Assembly: GCF_019343475.1 (NCBI RefSeq)
Contig: NZ_CP072453.1
Span: 4,526,001 to 4,590,000 of the forward strand
Direction of reading: 5' to 3'
Origin: Providencia sp. R33
GTDB taxonomy: Bacteria > Pseudomonadota > Gammaproteobacteria > Enterobacterales > Enterobacteriaceae
Length of the DNA: 64,000 bases
A model generated the notes under the pieces. The model saw only the letters and a program-made list of their open reading frames with translations. It made no database searches and was not told the DNA's origin. Made by a program: the position numbers and the translations under genes. This document shows positions 8,309 to 18,067 of this stretch, in pieces (positions within the stretch are counted from its first letter, which is position 1; each line of letters opens with the position of its first letter).

Positions 8309-9613
8309 ATGCAAGTTTCTGTTGAAACGACTCAAGGCCTTGGGCGTCGTGTAACAATCACCGTTCCTGCCACTGATATTGAAAAAGCAGTAAATAGCGA
8401 GCTGGTTAGCGTTGCTAAGAAAGTACGTGTTGATGGTTTCCGTAAAGGGAAAGTACCAATGAACATCGTTAAACAACGTTATGGTGCGTCTGTTATGCAA
8501 GACGTTCTGGGCGATGTGATGCAACGTAACTTCATCAACGCAATCATTGAAAACAAAATCAACCCAGCAGGTGCACCTAGCTATAAGCCAGAGCAACTGG
8601 AAGATGGTAAAGATTTCGTTTACGCAGTTGAGTTTGAAGTTTACCCAGAAATCGAATTAACTGGTTTAGATACTATCGAAGTTGAGAAACCAGCGGTTTC
8701 TGTTAAAGATGAAGACCTGGAAAACATGTTAGATACTCTGCGCAAACAACAAGCAGAGTGGAAAGAAGTTGACGCGGCAGCTGTTGCTGATTCACGCATC
8801 ACTATCAACTTCACAGGTTCTATCGACGGCGAAGAGTTCGAAGGCGGTAAAGCTGAAGACTTCGCACTGGTTATGGGCGAAGGCCGCATGATCCCAGGCT
8901 TTGAAGAAGGCGTTGTTGGCCACAAAGCTGGCGAAGAGTTCGATATCGAAGTTAACTTCCCAGAAGATTACCACGCTGAAAACCTGAAAGGTAAAGCAGC
9001 GAAATTTGCTATCGTTCTGAAGAAAGTAGAACAACGTGAACTGCCAGAATTCACTGAAGAATTCATCAAGCGTTTCGGTATTGCTGATGGCACTTTAGAC
9101 GGTCTGCGTGCTGAAGTACGTAAAAACATGGAACGTGAGCTGAAAAATGCCATTCGTAACCGTGTTAAAGCACAAGTTCTTGATGGTTTGATCAAAGCGA
9201 ACGACATCGAAGTTCCAGTTGCTGTTATTGATGGTGAAATCGATGTTCTGCGTCGTCAAGCGGCACAACGTTTTGGTGGCAACGAACAACAAGCGATGGA
9301 ATTACCACGTGAACTGTTTGAAGAACAAGCAAAACGTCGCGTTGTTATCGGCCTATTGTTAGGCGAAGTGATCAACAAAAACGAACTGAAAGCTGACGAA
9401 GATCGTGTTAAAGCGCTGATCGAAGAAATGGCGTCTGCATACGAAGATCCAGCTGAAGTTATCGAATACTACAGCAAAAACGAAGAGCTGATGAACAGCG
9501 TTCGTAACTTAGCATTAGAAGAACAAGCAGTTGAAACTGTTCTGGCTGTTGCTAAAGTGACTGAAAAAGAAACTAATTTCACTGAGCTGATGAACCAAGT
9601 TCAAGCTGGTTAA
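8309..9613 (+). CDS. tig: Trigger factor, ribosome-associated chaperone and prolyl isomerase
   Basis: 434 residues (E. coli 432). The N-terminal ribosome-binding domain contains the signature GFRKGKVPMNIVKQRYG (about residues 43-60). The middle FKBP-type PPIase domain (about 150-245) includes the segment GSIDGEEFEGGKAEDFALVMGEGRMIPGFEEGVVG without its full extent being in doubt. A helical C-terminal chaperone domain follows. It binds at the polypeptide exit tunnel and holds nascent chains. It ends in a strong terminator and lies just before clpP, as in other enterobacteria. Confidence 0.98.
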   Translation: MQVSVETTQGLGRRVTITVPATDIEKAVNSELVSVAKKVRVDGFRKGKVPMNIVKQRYGASVMQDVLGDVMQRNFINAIIENKINPAGAPSYKPEQLEDGKDFVYAVEFEVYPEIELTGLDTIEVEKPAVSVKDEDLENMLDTLRKQQAEWKEVDAAAVADSRITINFTGSIDGEEFEGGKAEDFALVMGEGRMIPGFEEGVVGHKAGEEFDIEVNFPEDYHAENLKGKAAKFAIVLKKVEQRELPEFTEEFIKRFGIADGTLDGLRAEVRKNMERELKNAIRNRVKAQVLDGLIKANDIEVPVAVIDGEIDVLRRQAAQRFGGNEQQAMELPRELFEEQAKRRVVIGLLLGEVINKNELKADEDRVKALIEEMASAYEDPAEVIEYYSKNEELMNSVRNLALEEQAVETVLAVAKVTEKETNFTELMNQVQAG

Positions 9614-9636
9614 TTTATTTCTTGCTGTACAAAATA

Positions 9637-9668
9637 AAAACCCGTGGTGTTCTACTGCGGGTTTTTTT
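9637..9668 (+). terminator. Rho-independent terminator of tig
   Basis: AAAACCCG (9637-9644) / CGGGTTTT (9658-9665) stem followed by a run of T. Confidence 0.9.
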
Positions 9669-10156
9669 GCAATTAAAGCTTTTAAATAACGACTTTTTTG
9701 TGAATTAAGATAGGGTGACCTTGAAAATCACATTTAAACCCTAATTATATCCCTAACACTTCAATTAGCATGTATTCAGTTTCGCTTGCGATTTGAACTA
9801 TTTTGAAGAGCAAATATCATAGAAATAGGCGAATTCAACCAAAAGAGTTATTTCGCCACTTTTGAAAATCAGTTATGGTTTTCTAATGGGATAATACCGT
9901 GTAAGTAAACAGACTTGTGTTAAACTTGTTAAAAGAGGGTCTTATTGACATCAGCACAGTTTGCTGCATTTTCTTCTTATTTCACCTGTAATCGGCCCAA
10001 TATAGGCTAAAATAGTGAAATAAGCAGATCGTTAAAGCTTGCAGATAGAGGTATTTTTAATACACGTTGTTATACCATACTCTTTTTGCTCAATATGATG
10101 GTTAGTAGATAGCAAATTAGGCGCAAGCACCAGAAAGTTTTTAATAGGAGATTTCG
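9669..10156 (+). promoter_or_regulatory. clpP upstream region
   Basis: 488 bases without a gene. CTTGAAA (9720-9726), a 12-base spacer and CCCTAATTA (9739-9747) resemble a sigma-32 promoter (consensus CTTGAAA-N11-16-CCCCATNTA). A TTGACA box (9945-9950) could be a sigma-70 -35 but has only a weak -10 partner. The sigma-32 candidate is about 400 bases from the gene, so it needs transcript mapping to be believed. Confidence 0.4.
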
Positions 10157-10777
10157 ATGTCACATTTTGGCGGTCAGGAACAGTTAGCATCCCAAATGGC
10201 TCTTGTGCCAATGGTCATTGAGCAAACCTCTCGAGGCGAGCGCTCATATGATATTTATTCACGTCTATTAAAAGAACGTATTATTTTCCTGACGGGTCAA
10301 GTGGAAGATCATATGGCGAACTTAATTGTCGCTCAAATGTTATTCCTTGAAGCAGAAAACCCTGAAAAAGATATCCAGCTGTACATCAACTCACCAGGCG
10401 GTGTAATTACGGCGGGTATGTCTATTTATGATACCATGCAATTTATTAAGCCAGATGTTAGTACCATTTGCATGGGGCAAGCATGCTCTATGGGCGCATT
10501 TTTATTGACGGCTGGCACTAAAGGTAAGCGTTTTTGCTTGCCAAATTCCCGTGTGATGATCCACCAACCGTTAGGCGGCTACCAAGGCCAAGCGACGGAT
10601 ATTGAAATCCACGCGCAGGAAATTTTAAAAGTGAAAACACGCATGAATGAACTCATGGCTCACCATACTGGGAAGTCCATTGAGGAAATCAGCCGTGATA
10701 CTGAGCGCGACCGTTTCTTGTCAGCAAATGAAGCGAAAGAGTACGGTTTAGTCGACCAAATTTATAGTAGCCGTTAA
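10157..10777 (+). CDS. clpP: ATP-dependent Clp protease proteolytic subunit
   Basis: 206 residues (E. coli 207). Catalytic Ser111, His136 and Asp185 are all present at the E. coli positions. The block around the nucleophile reads MGQACSMGAF; E. coli has Ala where this protein has Cys110. ClpP forms a two-ring 14-mer that degrades substrates fed by ClpX or ClpA. The start ATG has an upstream AGGAG. It precedes clpX by about 117 bases. Confidence 0.98.
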   Translation: MSHFGGQEQLASQMALVPMVIEQTSRGERSYDIYSRLLKERIIFLTGQVEDHMANLIVAQMLFLEAENPEKDIQLYINSPGGVITAGMSIYDTMQFIKPDVSTICMGQACSMGAFLLTAGTKGKRFCLPNSRVMIHQPLGGYQGQATDIEIHAQEILKVKTRMNELMAHHTGKSIEEISRDTERDRFLSANEAKEYGLVDQIYSSR

Positions 10778-10894
10778 TTGGTTAACTTTTGGTATAATTA
10801 ATTCATACCATAAACTATTTTAAGAAAATCGTTGCCGTGTTTACAGTTTTAACCAAACAAAAACAAGGCAATATGGATAAAAGTGAGGTCACTG

Positions 10895-12172
10895 ATGACA
10901 GAGAAACGCAAAGAAGGGACGGGTAAACTGCTTTACTGTTCTTTCTGCGGAAAAAGTCAGCACGAAGTACGTAAGCTGATTGCCGGTCCGTCAGTCTATA
11001 TCTGTGATGAATGCGTAGACTTATGTCTCGATATCATCCGTGAAGAAATTAAAGAACTAGCGCCACATCGTGAGCGCAGTGAACTGCCGACGCCACATGA
11101 AATTAGGCAACATCTTGATGACTACGTCATCGGTCAAGAAAAAGCGAAAAAAGTCTTGGCAGTTGCGGTTTATAACCATTACAAGCGCCTGCGCAATGGT
11201 GACAAAACCAGTGATGGTGTTGAATTAGGCAAAAGTAATATCCTGTTAATTGGTCCAACAGGTAGCGGTAAAACTCTGCTGGCTGAAACCTTAGCACGTT
11301 ATTTGGATGTGCCATTTACGATGGCTGATGCTACCACATTGACCGAAGCAGGTTATGTAGGGGAAGACGTTGAAAACATCATCCAAAAATTACTGCAAAA
11401 ATGTGATTACGATGTAGAAAAAGCACAACGCGGTATCGTGTATATTGATGAAATTGATAAAATTTCTCGTAAATCCGATAACCCATCTATTACCCGAGAT
11501 GTGTCGGGTGAAGGTGTGCAGCAAGCACTTTTGAAACTTATCGAAGGTACAGTTGCAGCTGTTCCTCCACAAGGTGGGCGTAAGCATCCACAACAAGAGT
11601 TTTTACAGGTAGACACCTCGAAAATTCTATTTATTTGTGGTGGTGCATTCGCTGGTTTAGATAAAGTAATTGGTCAGCGTCTAAATACCCGTTCAGGTAT
11701 TGGTTTCGCTGCTGAAGTCAAAGGTGAGTCAGATAAAGCTACAGAAGGCGAATTGCTAACGCAAGCTGAGCCAGAAGATTTAATTAAGTTCGGGTTAATT
11801 CCTGAGTTTATTGGTCGTCTGCCAGTCGTTGCGACCTTGACTGAGCTGAGCGAAGAAGCGCTGATTCAAATTTTACAAGAGCCGAAAAATGCGTTAACTA
11901 AACAGTACCAAGCGCTGTTTAGCCTTGAGGGAACTGAACTTGAGTTCCGTGAAGAAGCATTAAAAGCAATTGCGAAAAAAGCGATGGCACGTAAAACGGG
12001 TGCCCGTGGTTTACGTTCAATTGTTGAAGCTGCGCTGTTAAATACTATGTATGACCTCCCTTCTATGACGGATGTCGAAAAAGTTGTCGTTGATGAAAAT
12101 GTGATTAACGAACAATCAGAACCTTTGTTGATCTACAGCAAGCCAGATGCCCAAGCTTCAGGCGATAACTAA
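10895..12172 (+). CDS. clpX: Clp protease ATP-binding unfoldase ClpX
   Basis: 425 residues from the ATG at 10895 (MTEKRKEGTGK), aligned with the E. coli start; an upstream in-frame start at 10883 is less likely. The N-terminal zinc-binding domain has C15, C18, C37 and C40. Walker A GPTGSGKT is at residues 120-127, and Walker B VYIDEIDKI follows. The ClpP-contacting loop region and sensor 2 (GARGLRS) are present. It recognises tagged substrates such as ssrA-tagged peptides and delivers them to ClpP. Expected to be cotranscribed with clpP. Confidence 0.98.
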   Translation: MTEKRKEGTGKLLYCSFCGKSQHEVRKLIAGPSVYICDECVDLCLDIIREEIKELAPHRERSELPTPHEIRQHLDDYVIGQEKAKKVLAVAVYNHYKRLRNGDKTSDGVELGKSNILLIGPTGSGKTLLAETLARYLDVPFTMADATTLTEAGYVGEDVENIIQKLLQKCDYDVEKAQRGIVYIDEIDKISRKSDNPSITRDVSGEGVQQALLKLIEGTVAAVPPQGGRKHPQQEFLQVDTSKILFICGGAFAGLDKVIGQRLNTRSGIGFAAEVKGESDKATEGELLTQAEPEDLIKFGLIPEFIGRLPVVATLTELSEEALIQILQEPKNALTKQYQALFSLEGTELEFREEALKAIAKKAMARKTGARGLRSIVEAALLNTMYDLPSMTDVEKVVVDENVINEQSEPLLIYSKPDAQASGDN

Positions 12173-12200
12173 TCTTTAATAAAGCGTTCATAAAATAATC

Positions 12201-12235
12201 AAACAAAATGAGGGATATCCCTCATTTTGTTTTTT
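12201..12235 (+). terminator. clpX terminator, 32-bp perfect palindrome
   Basis: Bases 12201-12232 form a perfect 16+16 palindrome centred on GAT|ATC, followed by more T. It is a strong terminator hairpin between clpX and the lon promoter. Confidence 0.9.
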
Positions 12236-12248
12236 ATGTTTAACTAAC

Positions 12249-12278
12249 CATTGAATGCTAAAATCTTGTCCCCATATA
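12249..12278 (+). promoter_or_regulatory. Sigma-32 (heat-shock) promoter of lon
   Basis: CATTGAA (12249-12255), a 14-base spacer and CCCCATATA (12270-12278). The -10 is an exact match to CCCCATNTA, and E. coli lon has a heat-shock promoter with the same TTGAATG/CCCCATAT elements at the same place. Confidence 0.85.
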
Positions 12279-12377
12279 GTTTATATTCTGAGGTGTGGTT
12301 TCCTTGTTTTTGATAATAATTTTAAGCGAGAGAAAGAAACCCTTAAACTAGCGTAAGCTAAACGAAGAGAGAGCTTT

Positions 12378-14813
12378 ATGAATCCAGAGCGTTCCGAACG
12401 CATTGAAATACCAGTATTGCCTCTGCGTGATGTAGTGGTATACCCACATATGGTGATCCCACTGTTTGTTGGACGTGAAAAATCCATTCACAGTCTGGAA
12501 GCAGCGATGGATCATGACAAACAAGTGATGCTGGTTGCGCAAAAAGAAGCCTCGACTGATGAGCCTGGGGTGAATGATTTATTTGCTGTTGGTACAGTTG
12601 CATCCGTTATTCAGATGCTAAAACTGCCAGACGGCACAGTGAAAGTCTTAGTTGAAGGCTTAAGACGTGCACGTATTACCAGCTTAACGGATAACGGCGA
12701 GTATTTCCTCGCGCAAGCTGAGTATTTAGTGTCTGAACAAGATAAACACGCTGAAGGTGCCGTTTACGACGAAACAACAGCGGGCGCTCCATCATCAATT
12801 CTTGATGAAAAAGAAAATGAAGTGCTGTATCGCACGATTGTGAGCCAGTTTGAAAGCTATATTAAGCTTAACAAAAAAATTCCACCGGAAGTGCTGACAG
12901 CATTGCACTCCATTGAACAAGACCAGCTCGATAAACTTGCAGACACCATTGCATCCCATATGCCGCTGAAATTAGCGGATAAACAGCGCGTTCTTGAAAT
13001 GGCAAATATAGCTGAACGTGTTGAATTCTTGATGGCGATGATGGAGTCAGAAACTGAATTGCTGCAAGTGGAAAAACGCATCCGTAATCGCGTTAAAAAG
13101 CAGATGGAAAAAAGCCAGCGCGAGTACTATTTGAATGAGCAAATGAAAGCCATTCAAAAAGAGCTGGGTGAAATGGATGATGCACCAGACGAATATGAAT
13201 CGCTGAAACGTAAAATCGAAGAAGCGAAAATGCCAAAAGAGGCACAAGAAAAAGCAGAAGCAGAATTGCAGAAGCTGAAAATGATGTCTCCAATGTCGGC
13301 AGAAGCTACGGTTGTCCGTAGCTATATCGACTGGATGGTGCAAGTGCCATGGCATGCACGTAGCAAAGTCAAAAAAGATTTAGTGAAAGCGCAAGAAGTG
13401 TTGGATACCGACCATTATGGCCTTGAGCGTGTAAAAGACCGTATTTTAGAGTATCTGGCAGTGCAAAGCCGTGTCAGTAAAATCAAAGGGCCAATTCTTT
13501 GCTTAGTAGGGCCTCCAGGGGTTGGTAAAACCTCTCTGGGTCAATCTATTGCGAAGGCAACGGGTCGCCAATACACTCGTATGGCATTAGGTGGTGTACG
13601 TGATGAAGCGGAAATCCGCGGTCACCGTCGTACCTATATTGGTTCAATGCCGGGTAAACTTATCCAAAAAATGGCAAAAGTTGGTGTAAAAAACCCACTG
13701 TTCCTGCTGGATGAGATTGACAAAATGTCTTCAGATATGCGCGGTGATCCTGCGTCAGCATTATTAGAAGTGCTTGATCCAGAACAAAATATTGCGTTTA
13801 ACGACCACTATTTAGAAGTGGACTACGACTTGTCTGACGTTATGTTTGTTGCAACGTCAAACTCGATGAATATCCCTGCGCCACTGCTGGATCGTATGGA
13901 AGTGATTCGTCTTTCTGGTTATACCGAAGACGAAAAACTGAATATTGCTAAAAAGCATTTATTATCGAAACAAATTGAACGTAATGCCTTGAAAAAAGGC
14001 GAGTTAACCATCGATGATAGCGCATTAATGAGCATTATTCGTTACTACACACGTGAAGCGGGTGTGCGTGGTTTAGAGCGTGAAATTTCGAAATTGTGCC
14101 GTAAAGCCGTTAAAGCATTGTTAATGGATAAAAAACTTAAGCACATCGAAATCAACGCAGATAACCTAAAAGACTATCTGGGTGTTCGCCGCTTCGATTA
14201 CGGCCAAGCAGACACCGAAAACCGTGTCGGCCAAGTGACTGGTTTGGCGTGGACTGAAGTAGGTGGTGACTTACTGACCATCGAAACGGCGTGCGTACCA
14301 GGTAAAGGCAAACTGACTTATACCGGTTCTTTAGGTGAAGTGATGCAAGAGTCAATCCAAACGGCATTAACCGTGGTAAGAGCTCGTGCTGAGAAACTGG
14401 GTATAAACAGCGATTTCTATGAAAAACGCGATATCCACGTTCACGTCCCTGAAGGTGCAACACCAAAAGATGGCCCAAGCGCAGGTATTGCGATGTCAAC
14501 AGCACTGGTTTCTTGTTTAACAGGTAACCCAGTTCGTGCAGACGTGGCAATGACAGGTGAAATCACATTAAGAGGGTTAGTTTTCCCAATTGGTGGGTTA
14601 AAGGAAAAATTATTAGCTGCACACCGCGGCGGAATAAAAACCGTATTAATCCCTAAAGAAAACGAACGTGACTTAGAGGAAATTCCTCAAAATGTGATCG
14701 CTGATTTGGAAATTCATCCAGTCAAAACCATTGAAGAGGTTCTTTCTTTGGCATTAGTTAACCCGCCTTTTGGGGCTGAGGTTGTTAAAAAGAAAGCGAA
14801 AAGAGTGAGCTGA
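12378..14813 (+). CDS. lon: ATP-dependent Lon protease
   Basis: 811 residues; E. coli Lon is 784. Domains in order: N-terminal substrate-binding domain, AAA+ module with Walker A GPPGVGKTS (about 378-386) and Walker B LLDEIDKM, then the protease domain with catalytic Ser701 (DGPSAG) and Lys744. The extra length comes from about 20 residues inserted in the N domain (about residues 119-143, Ala/Ser/Gly/Glu-rich), two more near residue 195, and a basic C-terminal tail ending KKKAKRVS. Lon degrades misfolded proteins and specific regulators. Heat-shock promoter and terminator flank the gene. Confidence 0.98.
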   Translation: MNPERSERIEIPVLPLRDVVVYPHMVIPLFVGREKSIHSLEAAMDHDKQVMLVAQKEASTDEPGVNDLFAVGTVASVIQMLKLPDGTVKVLVEGLRRARITSLTDNGEYFLAQAEYLVSEQDKHAEGAVYDETTAGAPSSILDEKENEVLYRTIVSQFESYIKLNKKIPPEVLTALHSIEQDQLDKLADTIASHMPLKLADKQRVLEMANIAERVEFLMAMMESETELLQVEKRIRNRVKKQMEKSQREYYLNEQMKAIQKELGEMDDAPDEYESLKRKIEEAKMPKEAQEKAEAELQKLKMMSPMSAEATVVRSYIDWMVQVPWHARSKVKKDLVKAQEVLDTDHYGLERVKDRILEYLAVQSRVSKIKGPILCLVGPPGVGKTSLGQSIAKATGRQYTRMALGGVRDEAEIRGHRRTYIGSMPGKLIQKMAKVGVKNPLFLLDEIDKMSSDMRGDPASALLEVLDPEQNIAFNDHYLEVDYDLSDVMFVATSNSMNIPAPLLDRMEVIRLSGYTEDEKLNIAKKHLLSKQIERNALKKGELTIDDSALMSIIRYYTREAGVRGLEREISKLCRKAVKALLMDKKLKHIEINADNLKDYLGVRRFDYGQADTENRVGQVTGLAWTEVGGDLLTIETACVPGKGKLTYTGSLGEVMQESIQTALTVVRARAEKLGINSDFYEKRDIHVHVPEGATPKDGPSAGIAMSTALVSCLTGNPVRADVAMTGEITLRGLVFPIGGLKEKLLAAHRGGIKTVLIPKENERDLEEIPQNVIADLEIHPVKTIEEVLSLALVNPPFGAEVVKKKAKRVS

Positions 14814-14835
14814 ATCAAGAAGTTTGTATAAAAGT

Positions 14836-14875
14836 AAGGCTGACAGCTAATTTAGGGCTTGTCAGCCTTTTTTTT
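14836..14875 (+). terminator. Rho-independent terminator of lon
   Basis: AAGGCTGACA (14836-14845) / TGTCAGCCTT (14860-14869) followed by a T-run. Confidence 0.9.
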
Positions 14876-15047
14876 CATCGCTAATTTAACGATGATTCTG
14901 ATAATTGTTTGTATGCAATCTGTTCTCTTGCCATTGGTAATCAGGATTGATATAACGGCTAAATCATTAATTAACTGTACGAATAGAAGCTAGCTGCTAT
15001 AGTTAATTTGGTGATTTATAGTCCAACTAATAATGGGGATGATAAGA

Positions 15048-15323
15048 GTGAATAAAGCTCAACTGATTGATCAAATCGCTTCTGATGCGAATATTTCTAA
15101 AGCTGCGGCAGGCCGCGTTGTTGACGCGTTCGTTGCTACTGTAACGAGTTCTTTAAGTAAAGGAGACGATGTTGCTTTAGTTGGCTTTGGTAATTTCACT
15201 GTTCGTGAGCGTGCAGCACGTACAGGCCGTAACCCACAAACGGGCAAAGAGATTAAAATCGCTGCGGCGAAAGTTCCAGCTTTCCGTCCAGGCAAGGGTC
15301 TTAAAGACGCTGTTAATAGCTAA
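15048..15323 (+). CDS. hupB: DNA-binding protein HU-beta
   Basis: 91 residues when started at the GTG at 15048, giving (V/M)NKAQLIDQIA, which matches the E. coli start MNKSQLIDKIA; ATG codons at 15033 and 15039 upstream would add unusual residues. The HU signature GFGNFTVRERAARTGRNPQTGK and the DNA-binding beta-arm are intact. HU bends and compacts DNA as HU-alpha/beta dimers. It sits between lon and ppiD as in E. coli. Confidence 0.95.
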   Translation: MNKAQLIDQIASDANISKAAAGRVVDAFVATVTSSLSKGDDVALVGFGNFTVRERAARTGRNPQTGKEIKIAAAKVPAFRPGKGLKDAVNS

Positions 15324-15400
15324 TTAAGTGTTTTAGTTTGTCTTTCTTGCATTTTTGCGAAAACTCAAACTGACGGAATGCCTTTAATCAGCTAATATAT

Positions 15401-15432
15401 AAGCGCACCATGGAAATGGTGCGCTTTTTTTT
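15401..15432 (+). terminator. Rho-independent terminator of hupB
   Basis: AAGCGCACCA (15401-15410) / TGGTGCGCTT (15417-15426) with a 6-nt loop, followed by T8. Confidence 0.95.
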
Positions 15433-15498
15433 CTTTCTGAGTTAAGATTAGCGTATTATTAGGAAATTGAATTCAACAAAGCGGAGTTAAGCCTTTTT

Positions 15499-17370
15499 AT
15501 GATGGAAAATCTACGCACGAAGGCGAACAGTCCTTTTATTAAAATTTTGCTTGGGCTCATTATGCTGTCATTCGTGCTGACAGGCGTTATGATGGGTGGC
15601 TTAGGTGGCAATAACGCCAACAAAGCAGCAGAAGTTAATGGACAGTCAATTAGCAGGGAACAGTTACAGCAGGCTTTTCAGCAGGAGCGCCAATCATTGC
15701 AAGACTACTTGGGAGATAAATTCTCTGAAGTGGCTAGCAACGAAGAAAGCATGAATTTGCTGCGTCGCCAAGCGCTTGATAATTTAATTAACAATGAATT
15801 GATTAATCAATATGCTAATGAACTGAATCTCTCAGCAAGCGATCAACAGATTGAGCAATCTATTTTCTCGATGCCAGTCTTCCAAACCGATGGTCAGTTT
15901 GATAGCGACAAATACCGTGAAATTTTAAGTCGTTACAACATCAATGCGGATAGCTTTGCAGCGCAAATTCGTCAAGATTTAACACGTGCTCAGTTAGGTA
16001 AAGCCTTTACTGGGACGGACTTCGCTTTACCATCAGAGGTGAAAGCTTACGCCGAATTATTTATGCAAGAGCGTGAAATTCGCACTGCAACCTTGTCCTT
16101 AGCAGACATTCAAGCGAAGCAAACGGTCTCTGACGAAGAGCTGAAAGCGTATTACGATGCTAACCAAAACAGCTTTATCTCGCCTGAAAAAGTGCAAGTT
16201 AGCTATGTTGAAATGGACGCAGCATCCATGCCAGAAGCGACGGTTTCTGATGAAGAAGTGAAAACATATTATGAGCAAAACCTGAAAAACTATACTCAGG
16301 CAGAGCAAAAACAATATAGTATGATCCAAGTGGCTTCAGAAAAAGAAGCAAACAACATCATCAATGAAATCAAAGCAGGCGCAGATTTTGCTACGTTAGC
16401 CGCTGAAAAATCGACTGATAAATTCAGTGCGGGTAACAAAGGCCTGATTGGTTGGATGGAAGCGGCTTCAACGCCGAGCGAAATCATCACTGCAAATTTA
16501 ACTGAAAAAGGCCAACTTTCGGCACCGGTTAAAGCGCAAGATAACTACGTTGTTTTCCGTTTGGATGACATCAAACCTGAGTCAACAAAACCATTTGAAG
16601 ACGTCTCTGAAACAATTAAAGTTAGCTTGCTTCAAGATAAAAACATCAAACAGTTCTATGACTTACAACAGAAAGTCAGTGAGGCCGCAACGAGCGATAT
16701 GGAATCACTGGTCTCAGTTGAATCTGTTTCTGGCTTAAAAGCGGTAACAACAGATTGGTTTGATCGTAACAATCCACCTGCAGCGTTGAATTTCCCTAAA
16801 GTTATCAATGAAGTCTTTAGTGACCGTCTGGTTGATAAAAACGGTTCTAAAGGGATTAACTCCGACGTAATTAACGTTGAAGGTGACCGTGCATTTGTTG
16901 TCCGTGTAACTGAATATAAGCCAGAAAGCACTGAGCCGTTTGAAACAGTTAAACCTGCGATTGAAACATTAGTTAAGCGCCAAAAAGCAGATGCAGAACT
17001 TAAAGCAACCGCAGACAAACTATTGGCTGACTTGAAAGCAGGTAAAGGCGAAGAGGCCTTAAACACAGCAGGTGTTAAATTTGCTGACGTGCAAACTGTT
17101 TCTCGCTTAATGCCACAAACTGCGACGATTAACGCTGCAATGGAAATGCCTCAACCTGTTGATGGTAAACCTGCATATTCAATTGCACGTGATGAGTCTG
17201 ATAACTATATCGTTATTCAGCTGGATAAAGTCACTTTAGGCCAACCAACTGAAGATGAACTGAAACAGTTATCTCGTGAATACCAAGGTGTGATGAGCTC
17301 TGCCGTGAATGAAGCGTTGATGCTTAATTTACGTGAAAACGCGAAAATTGAAGTTCTAAACCTTGAATAA
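15499..17370 (+). CDS. ppiD: Periplasmic chaperone PpiD
   Basis: 623 residues (E. coli 623). One N-terminal membrane anchor (about 14-35), then a SurA-like helical chaperone part, a central parvulin-type domain (about 225-360, with GLIGWMEAASTPSEI) and a second C-terminal helical part. It is anchored in the inner membrane near the Sec translocon and helps newly exported proteins fold; PPIase activity is absent in E. coli PpiD. Two tandem ATG codons make the exact first residue uncertain by one. Confidence 0.97.
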   Translation: MMENLRTKANSPFIKILLGLIMLSFVLTGVMMGGLGGNNANKAAEVNGQSISREQLQQAFQQERQSLQDYLGDKFSEVASNEESMNLLRRQALDNLINNELINQYANELNLSASDQQIEQSIFSMPVFQTDGQFDSDKYREILSRYNINADSFAAQIRQDLTRAQLGKAFTGTDFALPSEVKAYAELFMQEREIRTATLSLADIQAKQTVSDEELKAYYDANQNSFISPEKVQVSYVEMDAASMPEATVSDEEVKTYYEQNLKNYTQAEQKQYSMIQVASEKEANNIINEIKAGADFATLAAEKSTDKFSAGNKGLIGWMEAASTPSEIITANLTEKGQLSAPVKAQDNYVVFRLDDIKPESTKPFEDVSETIKVSLLQDKNIKQFYDLQQKVSEAATSDMESLVSVESVSGLKAVTTDWFDRNNPPAALNFPKVINEVFSDRLVDKNGSKGINSDVINVEGDRAFVVRVTEYKPESTEPFETVKPAIETLVKRQKADAELKATADKLLADLKAGKGEEALNTAGVKFADVQTVSRLMPQTATINAAMEMPQPVDGKPAYSIARDESDNYIVIQLDKVTLGQPTEDELKQLSREYQGVMSSAVNEALMLNLRENAKIEVLNLE

Positions 17371-17411
17371 TTGCGAGTAGCTTCGCAACTTAAGTTGCAA
17401 GCATGTTATTA

Positions 17412-17445
17412 AAAGGCCACCTCTGGGTGGCCTTTCGCATTTTTA
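17412..17445 (+). terminator. Rho-independent terminator of ppiD
   Basis: AAAGGCCACC (17412-17421) / GGTGGCCTTT (17426-17435) with TCTG loop; T-rich stretch after. Confidence 0.85.
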
Positions 17446-17514
17446 TTTTTCGCTAAATGCTCCGATGGTTTTTCTCTGGCACTGTGATGTTTCTACACTC
17501 AAAGGAGAAACACC

Positions 17515-17886
17515 ATGTCATGGAAAACAATTGTTCAACGTAGTTTAGCCGCCGCATTATGCTTATCTTTATTTGGGGGGTTATCACCTTTAGCATGGGC
17601 AAAGAAAAATACAGTGGAAAAACCTGCAACAACACTCTCTCAGTCCACTGATTCTACTGAGAACGTAAAAAACATCGATATTAATCAATCAGGTAAAGTG
17701 AGTATCAACCATGCAAGTGCGGAAGAGCTTGCTCAAAAATTAAATGGTATTGGTAAGCAAAAAGCAAAAGCAATTGTTGAGTATCGGGAAAAATACGGTG
17801 CGTTTAATTCCATTGAAAATATTTTGGAGGTACAAGGAATAGGCCCTGCATTTCTAGAGAAAAATAAAACTAAGCTCATACTTTAA
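17515..17886 (+). CDS. ybaV: ComEA-family helix-hairpin-helix protein
   Basis: 123 residues, as in E. coli YbaV. Signal peptide (about 1-29, ending in AWA) and a low-complexity linker lead to a C-terminal ComEA-type domain (about 62-122) with two helix-hairpin-helix motifs (INHASAEELAQKLNGIGKQ and VQGIGPAFLEKN). Such domains bind DNA without sequence specificity; ComEA homologues pull DNA into the periplasm, but no competence role is shown here. Preceded by AAAGGAG. Confidence 0.92.
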   Translation: MSWKTIVQRSLAAALCLSLFGGLSPLAWAKKNTVEKPATTLSQSTDSTENVKNIDINQSGKVSINHASAEELAQKLNGIGKQKAKAIVEYREKYGAFNSIENILEVQGIGPAFLEKNKTKLIL

Positions 17887-17891
17887 TAGCT

Positions 17892-17921
17892 CTGCTCCTC
17901 ATTCAAAAGATTGGGGAGCAG
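17892..17921 (+). terminator. Hairpin downstream of ybaV
   Basis: CTGCTCC (17892-17898) / GGAGCAG (17915-17921) just after the stop codon. The T-tract is poor, so termination is uncertain. Confidence 0.45.
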
Positions 17922-18067
17922 CTTATGTTATGGTTATTTATTAGTCATATCTATTGTTTAATGGTAAATAATTTGCGAGCTAAGTCTTATTCGTGACATT
18001 TATTCAGCACATTTCCCGTACATTTGTTATTTTTATGTTATCAGAAAGCAAACTGGTCGGAGTAGTT

